From the NCBI GenBank assembly GCA_964395095.1, contig CAYMZZ010000007.1, forward strand, positions 124,001-188,000: a DNA stretch of 64,000 nt. Direction: 5' to 3'. This document shows, in pieces, positions 1-6,994 of this stretch. The notes beneath the pieces were generated by a model. It had not been told where the DNA came from. It searched no databases and saw nothing but the letters and a program-made list of their open reading frames with translations. A program made the translations under genes and the position numbers. The DNA comes from CAYMZZ01 sp964395095. GTDB lineage: Bacteria > Bacteroidota > Bacteroidia > Chitinophagales > Chitinophagaceae. Numbering within the stretch: position 1 is the stretch's first letter; every line of letters begins with the position of its first letter.

Positions 1-1152
1 GATATTATACTCCGGAATCACCTGACTATTGTACAGCGCATTAAGCAGGAATCGCCGCGAACTTATATTTACCTGCAAACGCTTTTGCCGGTTAATAACA
101 GCTTTCCCAAAAAGAATCATTTTAATAAGGATGATAAGATTAAGGCGGTGAATCAGGGTTTGAAAAAAATTGCCAAAGAGGAGGGAGTATTCCTGATTGA
201 TCTCTATCCGCATTTTCTTGATAAGGAAGGCAGGCTCGATAAAAATCTCACCTATGACGGCCTGCACCTGAATGCGAATGGCTATCAGCGTTGGATTCCC
301 CTGGTGCTGGAGCACGCGAGGCCTACGCGTTTTGTGCATCCTCCGTTCAATAAGGAAGGGCATCGCGGTATCCGCGGACTTTCGCCCGAGAATACCATTC
401 CTTCCATGTACAGGGCTATTGACGAAGGCGTGCATACCCTGGAACTGGATGTGGTGATGTCGAAAGACAAGCAGGTGGTTGTGTCGCACGATGTATTCTT
501 TCATCAGGATTTCAGCCTTACCCCGCAGGGTGATTCACTGAGCGCGAAAGAAGCCCAGAAGCATTTGCTGTACAATATGAATTATGACAGTATTCGCAAG
601 TATGATGTGGGACGGAAACATCATCCCGGTTTCCCTTTGCAGGAAAAAATAGCTACCTACAAGCCCTTGCTTTCCGAGTTGATTGATTCCTGCGATGCCT
701 ACGCGAAACGCAAGGGGAAAGTGATATATTATAATATCGAGTTGAAGGCAAGTCCCGCTTACGACGGTACCAAACAACCACCCATCCATGAAGTCGTGGA
801 AAAACTGGTGGAAGTGGTTCGTTCCAGGAACCTGGAAGCACGCTGCTACCTGCAATCCTTCGACTTTCGCCCACTTCAGATATTGAACCAGCAGCATCCC
901 GATATCGAAACAGCCGTGCTGATTGGTGGCAACGACAAACGCAGCTTTGATCAGCAACTAAAAGAGCTGGGCTATATACCGGGCAGCTACAGTCCGCATT
1001 ATTCCCTGGTGACGAAGGAACTGCTGGAAGCCTGCCATAAGCTCGGCATGAAAGTGATTCCCTGGACTGTGAATACAAAGGAAGAAATAAAGCGCTTGAA
1101 AGAGTTGGGGGTAGATGGAATAATAACAGATTTTGCAAATTTCTTGGAGTAG
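1..1152 (+). CDS. SGNH hydrolase / glycerophosphodiester phosphodiesterase fusion, 5' truncated
   Basis: The frame is open from the first base, so the N-terminus lies outside the window; 383 residues are visible. The first ~110 residues are the end of an SGNH/GDSL esterase, with the block V motif YDGLHLN holding the Asp86 and His89 pair. After a short linker comes a full glycerophosphodiester phosphodiesterase (GDPD) domain: HRG at about 121, PENT at about 129, ELD at about 148-150 and SHD at about 163. These are the metal and catalytic positions of the family, which cleaves glycerophosphodiesters to glycerol-3-phosphate and an alcohol. The C-terminal VDGIITDF is the usual barrel end. glpK and glpF follow on the same strand, so the locus looks like lipid-headgroup and glycerol scavenging. 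Secretion cannot be judged without the N-terminus. The stop codon is followed after 4 nt by a heptad array. Confidence 0.88.
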   Translation, partial: DIILRNHLTIVQRIKQESPRTYIYLQTLLPVNNSFPKKNHFNKDDKIKAVNQGLKKIAKEEGVFLIDLYPHFLDKEGRLDKNLTYDGLHLNANGYQRWIPLVLEHARPTRFVHPPFNKEGHRGIRGLSPENTIPSMYRAIDEGVHTLELDVVMSKDKQVVVSHDVFFHQDFSLTPQGDSLSAKEAQKHLLYNMNYDSIRKYDVGRKHHPGFPLQEKIATYKPLLSELIDSCDAYAKRKGKVIYYNIELKASPAYDGTKQPPIHEVVEKLVEVVRSRNLEARCYLQSFDFRPLQILNQQHPDIETAVLIGGNDKRSFDQQLKELGYIPGSYSPHYSLVTKELLEACHKLGMKVIPWTVNTKEEIKRLKELGVDGIITDFANFLE

Positions 1153-1156
1153 AGAG

Positions 1157-1198
1157 TGGTAAGTAGTAAGTAGGAAGTAGGGAGTAGGGAGTAGAGTA
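1157..1198. repeat. Heptad array, unit TAGKRAG, 6 units
   Basis: Six 7-bp units (TGGTAAG, TAGTAAG, TAGGAAG, TAGGGAG twice, TAGAGTA) begin 4 nt after the phosphodiesterase stop codon. Every unit carries TAG or TAA on the plus strand. Confidence 0.9.
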
Positions 1199-1232
1199 AG
1201 AGTTCCTTATCAATAAAACCTTCGATAGACCT

Positions 1233-1260
1233 CCGCTCCGTAGGAGCGGGTTATTGGTAG
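1233..1260. repeat. Short hairpin repeat, copy 1
   Basis: A 28-nt motif with stem CCGCTCC/GGAGCGG and loop GTA, followed by GGTTATTGGTAG, directly abuts the next heptad array. A diverged copy lies at 3849-3876, also beside an array of the same heptad. Confidence 0.75.
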
Positions 1261-1330
1261 CGTGAATCCTGAGGCGTGAATCGTGAGGCGTGAATCGTGA
1301 GGCGTGAATCGTGAGGCGTGAATCGTGAGT
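1261..1330. repeat. Heptad array, alternating CGTGAAT/CGTGAGG, 10 units
   Basis: Ten 7-bp units strictly alternate CGTGAAT and CGTGAGG (the second has one change). The same two units form the array over the glpF stop codon at 3768-3837, also with ten units. Confidence 0.92.
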
Positions 1331-1336
1331 TTTGAA

Positions 1337-1457
1337 TATATATCTGCGCAAATCTGCGAAAATCTGCGGGAAACGATTCCGCACTTTAGGACTGCTCTAA
1401 GTTCACAATAGATTTCCCGCAGATTTTCGCAGATTGATTGCGCTGATGAACGCAGAC
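1337..1457 (-). repeat. Palindromic AATCTGCG element, copy 1 (reverse orientation)
   Basis: Inward-facing arms built from repeated AATCTGCG on the left and CGCAGATT on the right surround a 32-nt core at 1375-1406. Read on the minus strand the core matches the cores of the copies at 19529-19664 and 35702-35835 (starts GTGAACTT). The element fills the space in front of glpK. The rest of 1153-1525 holds only the repeats listed and about 70 nt before glpK in which I see no clear promoter. Confidence 0.85.
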
Positions 1458-1525
1458 GAGCGGTTGTGGGTTCAAAGTGATCAACTAGTTAGAATCGGTA
1501 ATTTATAAACTGCTAAACGATTGTG

Positions 1526-3025
1526 ATGTCAAAATTTGTTTTGTCCCTTGACCAGGGAACCACCAGTTCGCGGGCTATTTTATTTGATAAGCATGGGAAA
1601 ATAGTCGCGACGGCACAGAAAGAATTCACGCAATATTTTCCACAGCCTGGTTGGGTAGAACATGATGCCAATGAGATTTGGAGTACGCAACTGGGCGTAG
1701 CTACAGAAGCTATTTTGAAGGCGGGACTTAGCGCCCGCGATATTGCCGCCATCGGCATCACCAACCAACGCGAAACCACCGTGGTTTGGGATCGGCAAAC
1801 ACATAAGCCCATCTGTCCTGCAATCGTGTGGCAGGACCGTCGTACCGCCGCCTATTGTGATCAACTGAAAAGAGAGGGAATGGCAGAGAAGATCCGCAGC
1901 AAGACCGGCCTGGTGACGGACGCTTATTTTTCCGGAACAAAATTGAAGTGGATACTCGATCATGTGGAAGGCGCCAGGGCTCGTGCTGAAAAAGGGGAAC
2001 TCTGCTTTGGCACGATCGATAGCTGGCTGCTGTGGAAGCTGACCAATGGAAAAGTGCATGCCACCGATGTGTCGAATGCCTCCCGCACACTTCTCTTTAA
2101 TATCCATGAGCTGAAATGGGATGAGGAATTACTGAAGCTATTTAATATTCCTGTATCGCTGTTGCCAGAGGTGCGGTCGAGCAGCGAAGTATATGGCGAA
2201 TCCGATACCCTGGTATCCGGCGCGGGTATTCCGGTGGCCGGTATTGCCGGCGATCAGCAATCGGCCCTGTTTGGGCAAATGTGTACGGAGCCCGGTATGG
2301 TGAAGAATACCTATGGCACCGGTTGTTTTATGCTGATGAATACGGGTGAAAAGCCTGTTGCTTCCCAAAACAACCTCCTCACAACCATAGCCTGGAAATT
2401 GGGCGATAAAGTGCAGTATGCCCTGGAGGGAAGTGTATTTATTGGTGGTGCGGTGGTACAATGGTTGCGCGATGGTTTGCATATTATTCAGCAGTCATCG
2501 GATGTGGAAGCACTTTGTGCGAAAGTGAACGACAATGGTGGAGTATATTTGGTACCAGCCTTTACCGGCCTGGGTGCCCCATACTGGAACCAGCATGCAA
2601 GGGGTGTGGTAGTGGGAATAACCCGTGGCAGTTCAGATGCCCACCTGGCGCGTGCGGCGGTGGAGAGTATTGCTTTTCAATCGATGGACCTGCTGAAAGC
2701 CATGGAAGCCGATGCGGGCTTGCCCATACGTGAATTGCGGGTGGACGGCGGCGCGACCGTGAATAACCAGTTGATGCAGTTTCAGAGCGATATACTCAAT
2801 ACCAAAGTGGTGCGGCCCAGCGTAACGGAAACCACGGCACTGGGTGCGGCCTACCTGGCCGGACTGGCTGTGGGCTATTGGTCTGATATAGCCGAAGTAA
2901 AACAATACTGGCAGGAGGATCGCAGCTTTGAACCGTCGATGGAAGGCGAGCAGCGGAAAACATTGCAGCGCGACTGGAAGCGCGCGGTGCGTGCGGCCCA
3001 GGCCTGGACAGAAGATATAGATTGA
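1526..3025 (+). CDS. glpK: Glycerol kinase
   Basis: Glycerol kinase phosphorylates glycerol with ATP to glycerol-3-phosphate in the cytoplasm. The 499 residues match the usual length. The FGGY fold starts with the phosphate-binding DQGTTSSR near residue 8; catalytic Asp243 lies in AGDQQSALFGQ; the second FGGY signature is DGGATVNNQLMQFQSDIL near residue 410; GLGAPYW is also intact. ATG at 1526 is chosen over GTG at 1523 because it gives the normal MSKFVLSLDQG start. The glycerol channel gene follows after 36 nt and the GDPD gene lies upstream, so the three probably serve one pathway, although repeats separate GDPD from glpK and suggest separate transcription. Confidence 0.97.
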   Translation: MSKFVLSLDQGTTSSRAILFDKHGKIVATAQKEFTQYFPQPGWVEHDANEIWSTQLGVATEAILKAGLSARDIAAIGITNQRETTVVWDRQTHKPICPAIVWQDRRTAAYCDQLKREGMAEKIRSKTGLVTDAYFSGTKLKWILDHVEGARARAEKGELCFGTIDSWLLWKLTNGKVHATDVSNASRTLLFNIHELKWDEELLKLFNIPVSLLPEVRSSSEVYGESDTLVSGAGIPVAGIAGDQQSALFGQMCTEPGMVKNTYGTGCFMLMNTGEKPVASQNNLLTTIAWKLGDKVQYALEGSVFIGGAVVQWLRDGLHIIQQSSDVEALCAKVNDNGGVYLVPAFTGLGAPYWNQHARGVVVGITRGSSDAHLARAAVESIAFQSMDLLKAMEADAGLPIRELRVDGGATVNNQLMQFQSDILNTKVVRPSVTETTALGAAYLAGLAVGYWSDIAEVKQYWQEDRSFEPSMEGEQRKTLQRDWKRAVRAAQAWTEDID

Positions 3026-3061
3026 AACGAAAACCATTTCGATACCTAAACAACGATTGCT

Positions 3062-3772
3062 ATGAGTCCATTTTTGGGTGAATTTGTTGGCAGTACCCTC
3101 TTGCTCCTTTTGGGATCCGGCGTGGTGGCCAATGTTGTTTTAAACAACACTAAAGGCAATTCCGGCGGCTGGATCGTGATCGCTTTTGGCTGGTCGATGG
3201 CCGTGTTTGTGGGGGTATACTCCTCCGTGCACCTGGGAGGCAGCGGCCATATTAATCCGGCAGTAAGCATCGCGCTGGCCAGCACCGGCGATTTCGACAG
3301 CAGTTTGCTGGGCACCTATATTGCCGCCCAGTTCCTCGGAACCTTTACCGGCTCCGTGCTGGCCTGGCTGAGCTATAAACCTCATTTCGACAGTACCGGC
3401 AATGCCGACCTGAAAATGGCGGTGTTTTGTACGGCACCCGCCGAGCGCAAGCCGGTTTATAATTTTATCACCGAATTCATCGGCACCGTGGTATTGATGC
3501 TTGGCGCTCTGGTGATTTCGAAGCCCAGCGGAAGCCTGGGTGCTTTAGATGCATTACCCGTTGCTTTCCTCGTACTGGCTATTGGTCTGTCGTTGGGAGG
3601 TCCTACCGGTTATGCCATCAATCCCGCGCGTGATTTGGGTCCGCGCATAGCCCATGCATTGTTACCCATTCGCGGCAAGCGTGATTCCGATTGGGCCTAT
3701 GCCTGGGTTCCGGTGCTGGCGCCGATTGCGGGCGCAGTGTTGGGAGCGTGGATTTATGGGTGGATATCGTGA
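3062..3772 (+). CDS. glpF: Glycerol uptake facilitator (aquaglyceroporin)
   Basis: A 236-residue membrane channel of the MIP family with six predicted membrane segments and two half-helices. Both signature loops are intact: HINPA near residue 63 and NPARD near residue 187. Asp after the second NPAR is typical of glycerol channels rather than strict water channels. It lies 36 nt behind glpK and is almost certainly cotranscribed, supplying glycerol to the kinase. The TGA stop (3770-3772) sits inside the first unit of a CGTGAGG heptad array, so the last codon or two may have been set by repeat insertion. Confidence 0.96.
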   Translation: MSPFLGEFVGSTLLLLLGSGVVANVVLNNTKGNSGGWIVIAFGWSMAVFVGVYSSVHLGGSGHINPAVSIALASTGDFDSSLLGTYIAAQFLGTFTGSVLAWLSYKPHFDSTGNADLKMAVFCTAPAERKPVYNFITEFIGTVVLMLGALVISKPSGSLGALDALPVAFLVLAIGLSLGGPTGYAINPARDLGPRIAHALLPIRGKRDSDWAYAWVPVLAPIAGAVLGAWIYGWIS

Positions 3773-3837
3773 GGCGTGAGGCGTGAATCGTGAGGCGTGA
3801 GGCGTGAAGCGTGAATCGTGAATCGTGAGGCGTGAAA
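3768..3837. repeat. Heptad array, CGTGAGG/CGTGAAT, 10 units
   Basis: Ten units of the same heptads as at 1261-1330, in irregular order. The first unit supplies the glpF stop codon. Confidence 0.92.
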
Positions 3838-3848
3838 CGGGAGGATTT

Positions 3849-3876
3849 CTGCTCTGTGGGAGAGGGCTATTGGTAG
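3849..3876. repeat. Short hairpin repeat, copy 2
   Basis: A 28-nt relative of 1233-1260 ending in GGCTATTGGTAG. Differences fall mostly in the stem and partly keep pairing as G-U, which suggests a structured DNA or RNA element. Confidence 0.65.
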
Positions 3877-3890
3877 ATCTTGAGTGACAG

Positions 3891-3925
3891 AAAGTAGAAA
3901 GTAGAAAGTGGGAAGTAGGGAGTAG
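3891..3925. repeat. Heptad array, unit AAAGTAG, 5 units
   Basis: Five units: AAAGTAG twice, AAAGTGG, GAAGTAG, GGAGTAG. The stretch from here to 4022 holds no gene and no other signal that I can see. Confidence 0.9.
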
Positions 3926-4022
3926 GATGTTGATTGCCAGTGGCGCAGATCAACGCGGATGATGGATGCCCTAATGAGCTGCACCTTTTTTGGGATAGGA
4001 TATATAGAGAGTTGCGGTTATT

Positions 4023-4254
4023 GTATGTCGCCCCTGCGGGGCTTGATGATTATGTTTCGTGGGTGGGCTAGCGCCCACCCTTAACGTATGTCGCCCCTGN
4101 NNNNNNNNNNNNNNNNNNNNNNNNNNNNNNNNNNNNNNNNNNNNNNNNNNNNNNNNNNNNNNNNNNNNNNNNNNNNNNNNNNNNNNNNNNNNNNNNNNNA
4201 TGTTTCGTGGGTGGGCTAGCGCCCACCCTTAACGTATGTCGCCCCTGCGGGGCT
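4023..4254. repeat. 63-bp tandem repeat interrupted by assembly gap
   Basis: Copies of GTATGTCGCCCCTGCGGGG start at 4023, 4086 (cut by the gap) and 4234. Each unit also carries the hairpin GGGTGGGCTAGCGCCCACCC. The period before the gap is 63 bp, with two GC-rich hairpins per unit. The true copy number is hidden by the N run. Confidence 0.88.
4100..4199. other. Assembly gap, 100 N
   Basis: Exactly 100 N, the conventional length for a gap of unknown size. The same 63-bp repeat stands on both sides, so the gap is most likely a collapsed or unspanned tandem array and could hide more copies or an insertion. Confidence 0.98.
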
Positions 4255-4264
4255 AATAAGCACG

Positions 4265-4334
4265 ACTTAATACTTAATACTTAATACTTAAAACTTAGAA
4301 CTTAAAACTTAAAACTCAAAACTCAAAACTTTCA
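4265..4334. repeat. Heptad array, unit ACTTAAA, 10 units (inverted orientation)
   Basis: Ten units (ACTTAAT three times, ACTTAAA, ACTTAGA, ACTTAAA twice, ACTCAAA twice, ACTTTCA). On the minus strand each of the first seven reads TAA or a close relative. It faces the arrays at 3768 and 3891 and ends 10 nt before the promoter of the next gene. Confidence 0.92.
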
Positions 4335-4343
4335 ACTCATTTC

Positions 4344-4375
4344 TTTGCATAATTCGATTGCATGCATTTACTTTG
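4344..4375 (+). promoter_or_regulatory. Predicted promoter of the regulator operon
   Basis: TTTG at 4344-4347, a 20-nt spacer, then TTACTTTG at 4368-4375, close to the Bacteroidetes -33/-7 consensus TTTG and TAnnTTTG. The start codon at 4394 leaves a leader of only about a dozen nucleotides. Confidence 0.55.
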
Positions 4376-4386
4376 TAGTTCAAAGT
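4370..4386. promoter_or_regulatory. Inverted-repeat operator 1, ACTTTG-N5-CAAAGT
   Basis: A perfect 6-bp inverted repeat with 5-bp spacer overlaps the -7 box and the likely transcription start, followed by GCTTT. The identical arrangement, including GCTTT, occurs at 5375-5391. It is the best candidate site for the winged-helix regulator encoded at 5059-5358. Confidence 0.65.
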
Positions 4387-4393
4387 GCTTTAT

Positions 4394-5062
4394 ATGAGCG
4401 AAAGCCAGTCTACTGCCGACAGCCTACGGGATGTGCAGGATATTCGCCGGTTGATGGAAAAGTCGAGCCGGTTTACTACCCTTAGTGGTGCCAGTGCCAT
4501 TTTTGCGGGGCTTGCCGCCCTGGGTGGCGCTTTTATTGCCTGGAAACTACTGGGTAATTATTACGGGCCCAATATTGCGGAATGGAATTATGACCAGATA
4601 GAGTTTGTCCGCCTCCGGCAACAACTTTATTTCCTGGCTGCAGCCGTATTTTTAGTCGCGGGTATTGGTGGTTTTTATTTTACCTGGCGTAAAACAAGAT
4701 CGCAGGGGCTTTCCCTTTGGAGCCATAGCTCCCGCCGGGTTTTCTGGAATGTGGCCATACCCCTGGCAACAGGCGCCCTGTTTATCTGGGGAATCATGGG
4801 CAGGGGTGGATGGGCACTGGTTGCGCCCTCCTGCCTGGTATTTTATGGACTCGCACTGGTGAATGCGGGCAAGTTTACCCTTGCCGATATCCGAAACCTC
4901 GGCTATTGTGAAATACTGCTCGGCCTGGCCAATCTTTACCTGGTGCAAAGCGGCTTTGGGTATGGACTGTATTTCTGGGCATTTGGTTTTGGCGTACTGC
5001 ATATTGTTTACGGCATCATTATGTGGTACAAATATGATCGAAAAGTGAAAGAAGCAAAATGA
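4394..5062 (+). CDS. Membrane protein co-encoded with winged-helix regulator
   Basis: A 222-residue protein that I cannot assign to a named family. A polar N-terminus (about 35 residues) precedes roughly five hydrophobic segments: an alternating pair near 36-57 and 76-98, then three in the C-terminal half. ATG at 4394 is preferred to GTG at 4385 because the longer form would start inside the operator. The stop overlaps the start of the regulator gene (ATGA), so the two are translationally coupled. Such pairing of a membrane protein with a small winged-helix protein suggests a role in sensing or modulating the regulator, but that is inference. No signal peptide or lipobox is present. Confidence 0.8.
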   Translation: MSESQSTADSLRDVQDIRRLMEKSSRFTTLSGASAIFAGLAALGGAFIAWKLLGNYYGPNIAEWNYDQIEFVRLRQQLYFLAAAVFLVAGIGGFYFTWRKTRSQGLSLWSHSSRRVFWNVAIPLATGALFIWGIMGRGGWALVAPSCLVFYGLALVNAGKFTLADIRNLGYCEILLGLANLYLVQSGFGYGLYFWAFGFGVLHIVYGIIMWYKYDRKVKEAK

Positions 5063-5358
5063 AGAATCCTATCACAGGACTGAGTAAGGTTTTTGATAAC
5101 CGGGTGAGGCTGGGGGTGATGAGCATCCTGGTGGTGAACGAGGAGGTAAGCTTTAACGACCTCAAACAACTCCTCGAAGTTACCGATGGCAACCTGGCCT
5201 CGCACCTGCTGGCGCTGGAAGAGCAGGGCTATATAAAAGTGCATAAGGGATTTATCGGTCGCAAAACCAATACCACTTATTCCGTTACCCGTAGTGGCGA
5301 AAAAGCCTTTTCCGAACACGTGCAGGCACTCGAAAAAATGATTAAAGGATTGAAATAA
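5059..5358 (+). CDS. Winged-helix transcriptional regulator (HTH_34 type)
   Basis: A 99-residue single-domain DNA-binding protein with the pattern of the winged-helix family PF13601: FDNRVRLGVMSIL helix, recognition region TDGNLASHLLALEEQGYI, then a wing with KTNTTYSVT and a final helix GEKAFSEHVQAL. No ligand or phosphorylation domain is visible, so it probably acts as a small homodimeric repressor. It is coupled to the preceding membrane protein gene by a 4-nt overlap. Identical inverted repeats ACTTTG-N5-CAAAGT lie over the promoter of its own operon and at the start of the next gene, as expected for autoregulation plus control of the creD operon. Confidence 0.88.
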   Translation: MKNPITGLSKVFDNRVRLGVMSILVVNEEVSFNDLKQLLEVTDGNLASHLLALEEQGYIKVHKGFIGRKTNTTYSVTRSGEKAFSEHVQALEKMIKGLK

Positions 5359-5374
5359 TTTTTTTTACCCAAAT

Positions 5375-5391
5375 ACTTTGAAATGCAAAGT
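5375..5391. promoter_or_regulatory. Inverted-repeat operator 2, ACTTTG-N5-CAAAGT
   Basis: Same 17-bp inverted repeat as at 4370-4386, again followed by GCTTT. It overlaps a -7-like TACTTTG (5374-5380) that has a TTG 21 nt upstream (5350-5352). The ATG at 5383 lies inside the repeat. Confidence 0.65.
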
Positions 5392-5934
5392 GCTTTGATT
5401 TTAGAGAAAATAGCAAGACGCATCCTGCGTCGCTGGATCTTATTTTTTATTATAGCCCTTGTAGTTAGCGGTATCAGTGCCATTCCCGTGGTATCCGGAT
5501 CCCAATGGCTGAGCCGTTGCTTACCACCCGGTACAGCCGTAGGCGACTGGATGCAGTGGATCGCGCATGGCCTGGCCCAGGCCGATGCACGCTACCCCTT
5601 CCTGTTTTATGGGTTCGACTGGCTGGCATTTGCTCATTTCCTGTTTGCCCTGCTATTTATCGGCCCTTACCGTGACCCGGTGCGTAATCGTTGGGTGATT
5701 GAGTTTGGCATGATCGCCTGTATGCTGATTATTCCCTTCGCCCTGCTGGCCGGGCATTTCCGGGGCATCCCGCTTTGGTGGCGCTTTCTCGATTGCTCAT
5801 TTGGAATCATCGGCCTCATACCACTCAGTATCTGCAATAGCCTTTCCTGGAAATTAGAGAAAATGACAAAGGCTGAGGTCGCTGATCATTCATCCGAATA
5901 TTATTTGTATGAAGAAGAGAAGATTCGTTCATAG
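5383..5934 (+). CDS. Uncharacterised membrane protein, first gene of creD operon
   Basis: A 183-residue protein with about four membrane segments (near 18-36, 82-96, 107-125 and 133-150) and charged loops; I do not recognise the family. The annotated ATG at 5383 lies inside the operator and at or upstream of the likely transcript start, so an in-frame TTG at 5395 (LILEKIARR) could be the real start if the local promoter is used; ATG would work on read-through from the upstream operon. The 3' end overlaps dgkA by 26 nt, so coupling to dgkA is likely. Its position suggests a function in the same envelope response as dgkA, DUF1361 and creD. Confidence 0.75.
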   Translation: MQSALILEKIARRILRRWILFFIIALVVSGISAIPVVSGSQWLSRCLPPGTAVGDWMQWIAHGLAQADARYPFLFYGFDWLAFAHFLFALLFIGPYRDPVRNRWVIEFGMIACMLIIPFALLAGHFRGIPLWWRFLDCSFGIIGLIPLSICNSLSWKLEKMTKAEVADHSSEYYLYEEEKIRS

Positions 5935-6274
5935 CAGGCTCAATAGCCTGTTCTATGCGCTGCAAGGATTCCGTTTATTGATTGAGTCGGAAATAAATTT
6001 CCGCATTCACCTGGTGGCTGCAGTGGTAGTTGTAATGGCAGGCTCCATTACAGGGCTGTCCATTCAGGAATGGATTGTGATCACAGGATTGATTGCCCTG
6101 GTATGGGTGCTGGAAGCCGTCAATTCTGTTGTAGAAGAACTGTTGGATTTGCTGGAGCCGTCCTGGTCGCTTCGGGTAAAGCGCATTAAAGATATGTCGG
6201 CCGCGGCAGTACTCATTGTGGCCGCCTCAAGCCTGGTTATCGGTTTACTCATTTTTATTCCCAAGTGGTTCTAA
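5909..6274 (+). CDS. dgkA: Diacylglycerol/undecaprenol kinase family protein
   Basis: A 121-residue integral membrane lipid kinase of the DagK family. The N-terminal amphipathic segment leads into ESEINFRIHL, and the catalytic stretch EAVNSVVEELLDL with the later KRIKDMSAAAVL keeps the Glu, Asn and Asp of the family active site. Three membrane helices are visible. In Gram-negative bacteria such enzymes phosphorylate diacylglycerol; in others undecaprenol is the substrate, and the sequence alone does not decide. ATG at 5909 lies inside the preceding gene (26-nt overlap). Members recycle lipids during envelope stress, which fits the neighbouring creD. Confidence 0.9.
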   Translation: MKKRRFVHSRLNSLFYALQGFRLLIESEINFRIHLVAAVVVVMAGSITGLSIQEWIVITGLIALVWVLEAVNSVVEELLDLLEPSWSLRVKRIKDMSAAAVLIVAASSLVIGLLIFIPKWF

Positions 6275-6283
6275 ACAATTGTC

Positions 6284-6994
6284 ATGAAAATTCTGACTGA
6301 TTTTTTTATCTACTTTTTCTATTGCCATAAAAACCTGGTCCTTTCTTCTCTCTTTTGCCTGGCTTTATTACTCACCCGGTTCTGGGCTACCATGACGCCG
6401 GTTTATCACTTCCTGGCCTGGAACCTTTTTCTGGCTTTTCTGCCCTTATGTATTGCATCGATCTTTATTGTGCGTCCGCATATCTGGTCCAAGCCATTAC
6501 TTCGTTTATTGATGCTGTTTCTTTGGTTGGTATTCCTGCCAAATTCCTTTTATATTATTACCGATATGGTGCATATAAGGGCTATTTCAAATGCACCTGC
6601 CTGGTTTGATATTGTTTTACTCTATTCATTTGCGTGGACAGGTTTGTGGATGGGCGTGCTTTCCATTCAGCAGATAGAACTACTTGTATTTCCATCCTTC
6701 AGTCGTAATAAGCGTACGGCCACACGCATTTTGCTGGTAGTATTGACAGCTATTGGGATTTATCTGGGAAGGGAACTTCGATTTAATAGCTGGGATATAC
6801 TCACCAATCTGGACAGCCTGATCAGTTCCATGGTTTCACTTCTTTTAAACCCTGCTCACCATGCCGGGGCCTGGTCTAAAATAATTCTTCATTCAGCTTT
6901 AATCTACCTGATTCTTCAGGGGTTTCGCTCCATACAGCTTTCGCGCTACCCCTTGCATGCAAATTATTCAACTAACATAAACCATAAAAGATGA
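6284..6994 (+). CDS. DUF1361 family membrane protein
   Basis: A 236-residue polytopic membrane protein with the hallmarks of DUF1361: WNLFLAFLPL, then LFLWLVFLPNSFYIITDMVHI, an aromatic/polar AWFDIVLLYSFAWTGLWMG, and a GRELRFNSWDI loop. About seven membrane segments are expected. The family has no established function. It follows dgkA by 9 nt and overlaps creD by 4 nt (ATGA), placing it firmly in one operon with them, so a role in envelope maintenance is plausible but inferred only from position. Confidence 0.88.
   Translation: MKILTDFFIYFFYCHKNLVLSSLFCLALLLTRFWATMTPVYHFLAWNLFLAFLPLCIASIFIVRPHIWSKPLLRLLMLFLWLVFLPNSFYIITDMVHIRAISNAPAWFDIVLLYSFAWTGLWMGVLSIQQIELLVFPSFSRNKRTATRILLVVLTAIGIYLGRELRFNSWDILTNLDSLISSMVSLLLNPAHHAGAWSKIILHSALIYLILQGFRSIQLSRYPLHANYSTNINHKR

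Noticed and set aside
1157..1330. Tandem repeats as a CRISPR array
   Set aside because: The 7-bp units have no unique spacers and no cas genes are present.
1473..1479. TCAAAGT before glpK as a third site for the winged-helix regulator
   Set aside because: Only one half-site; the ACTTTG half at the proper distance is missing.
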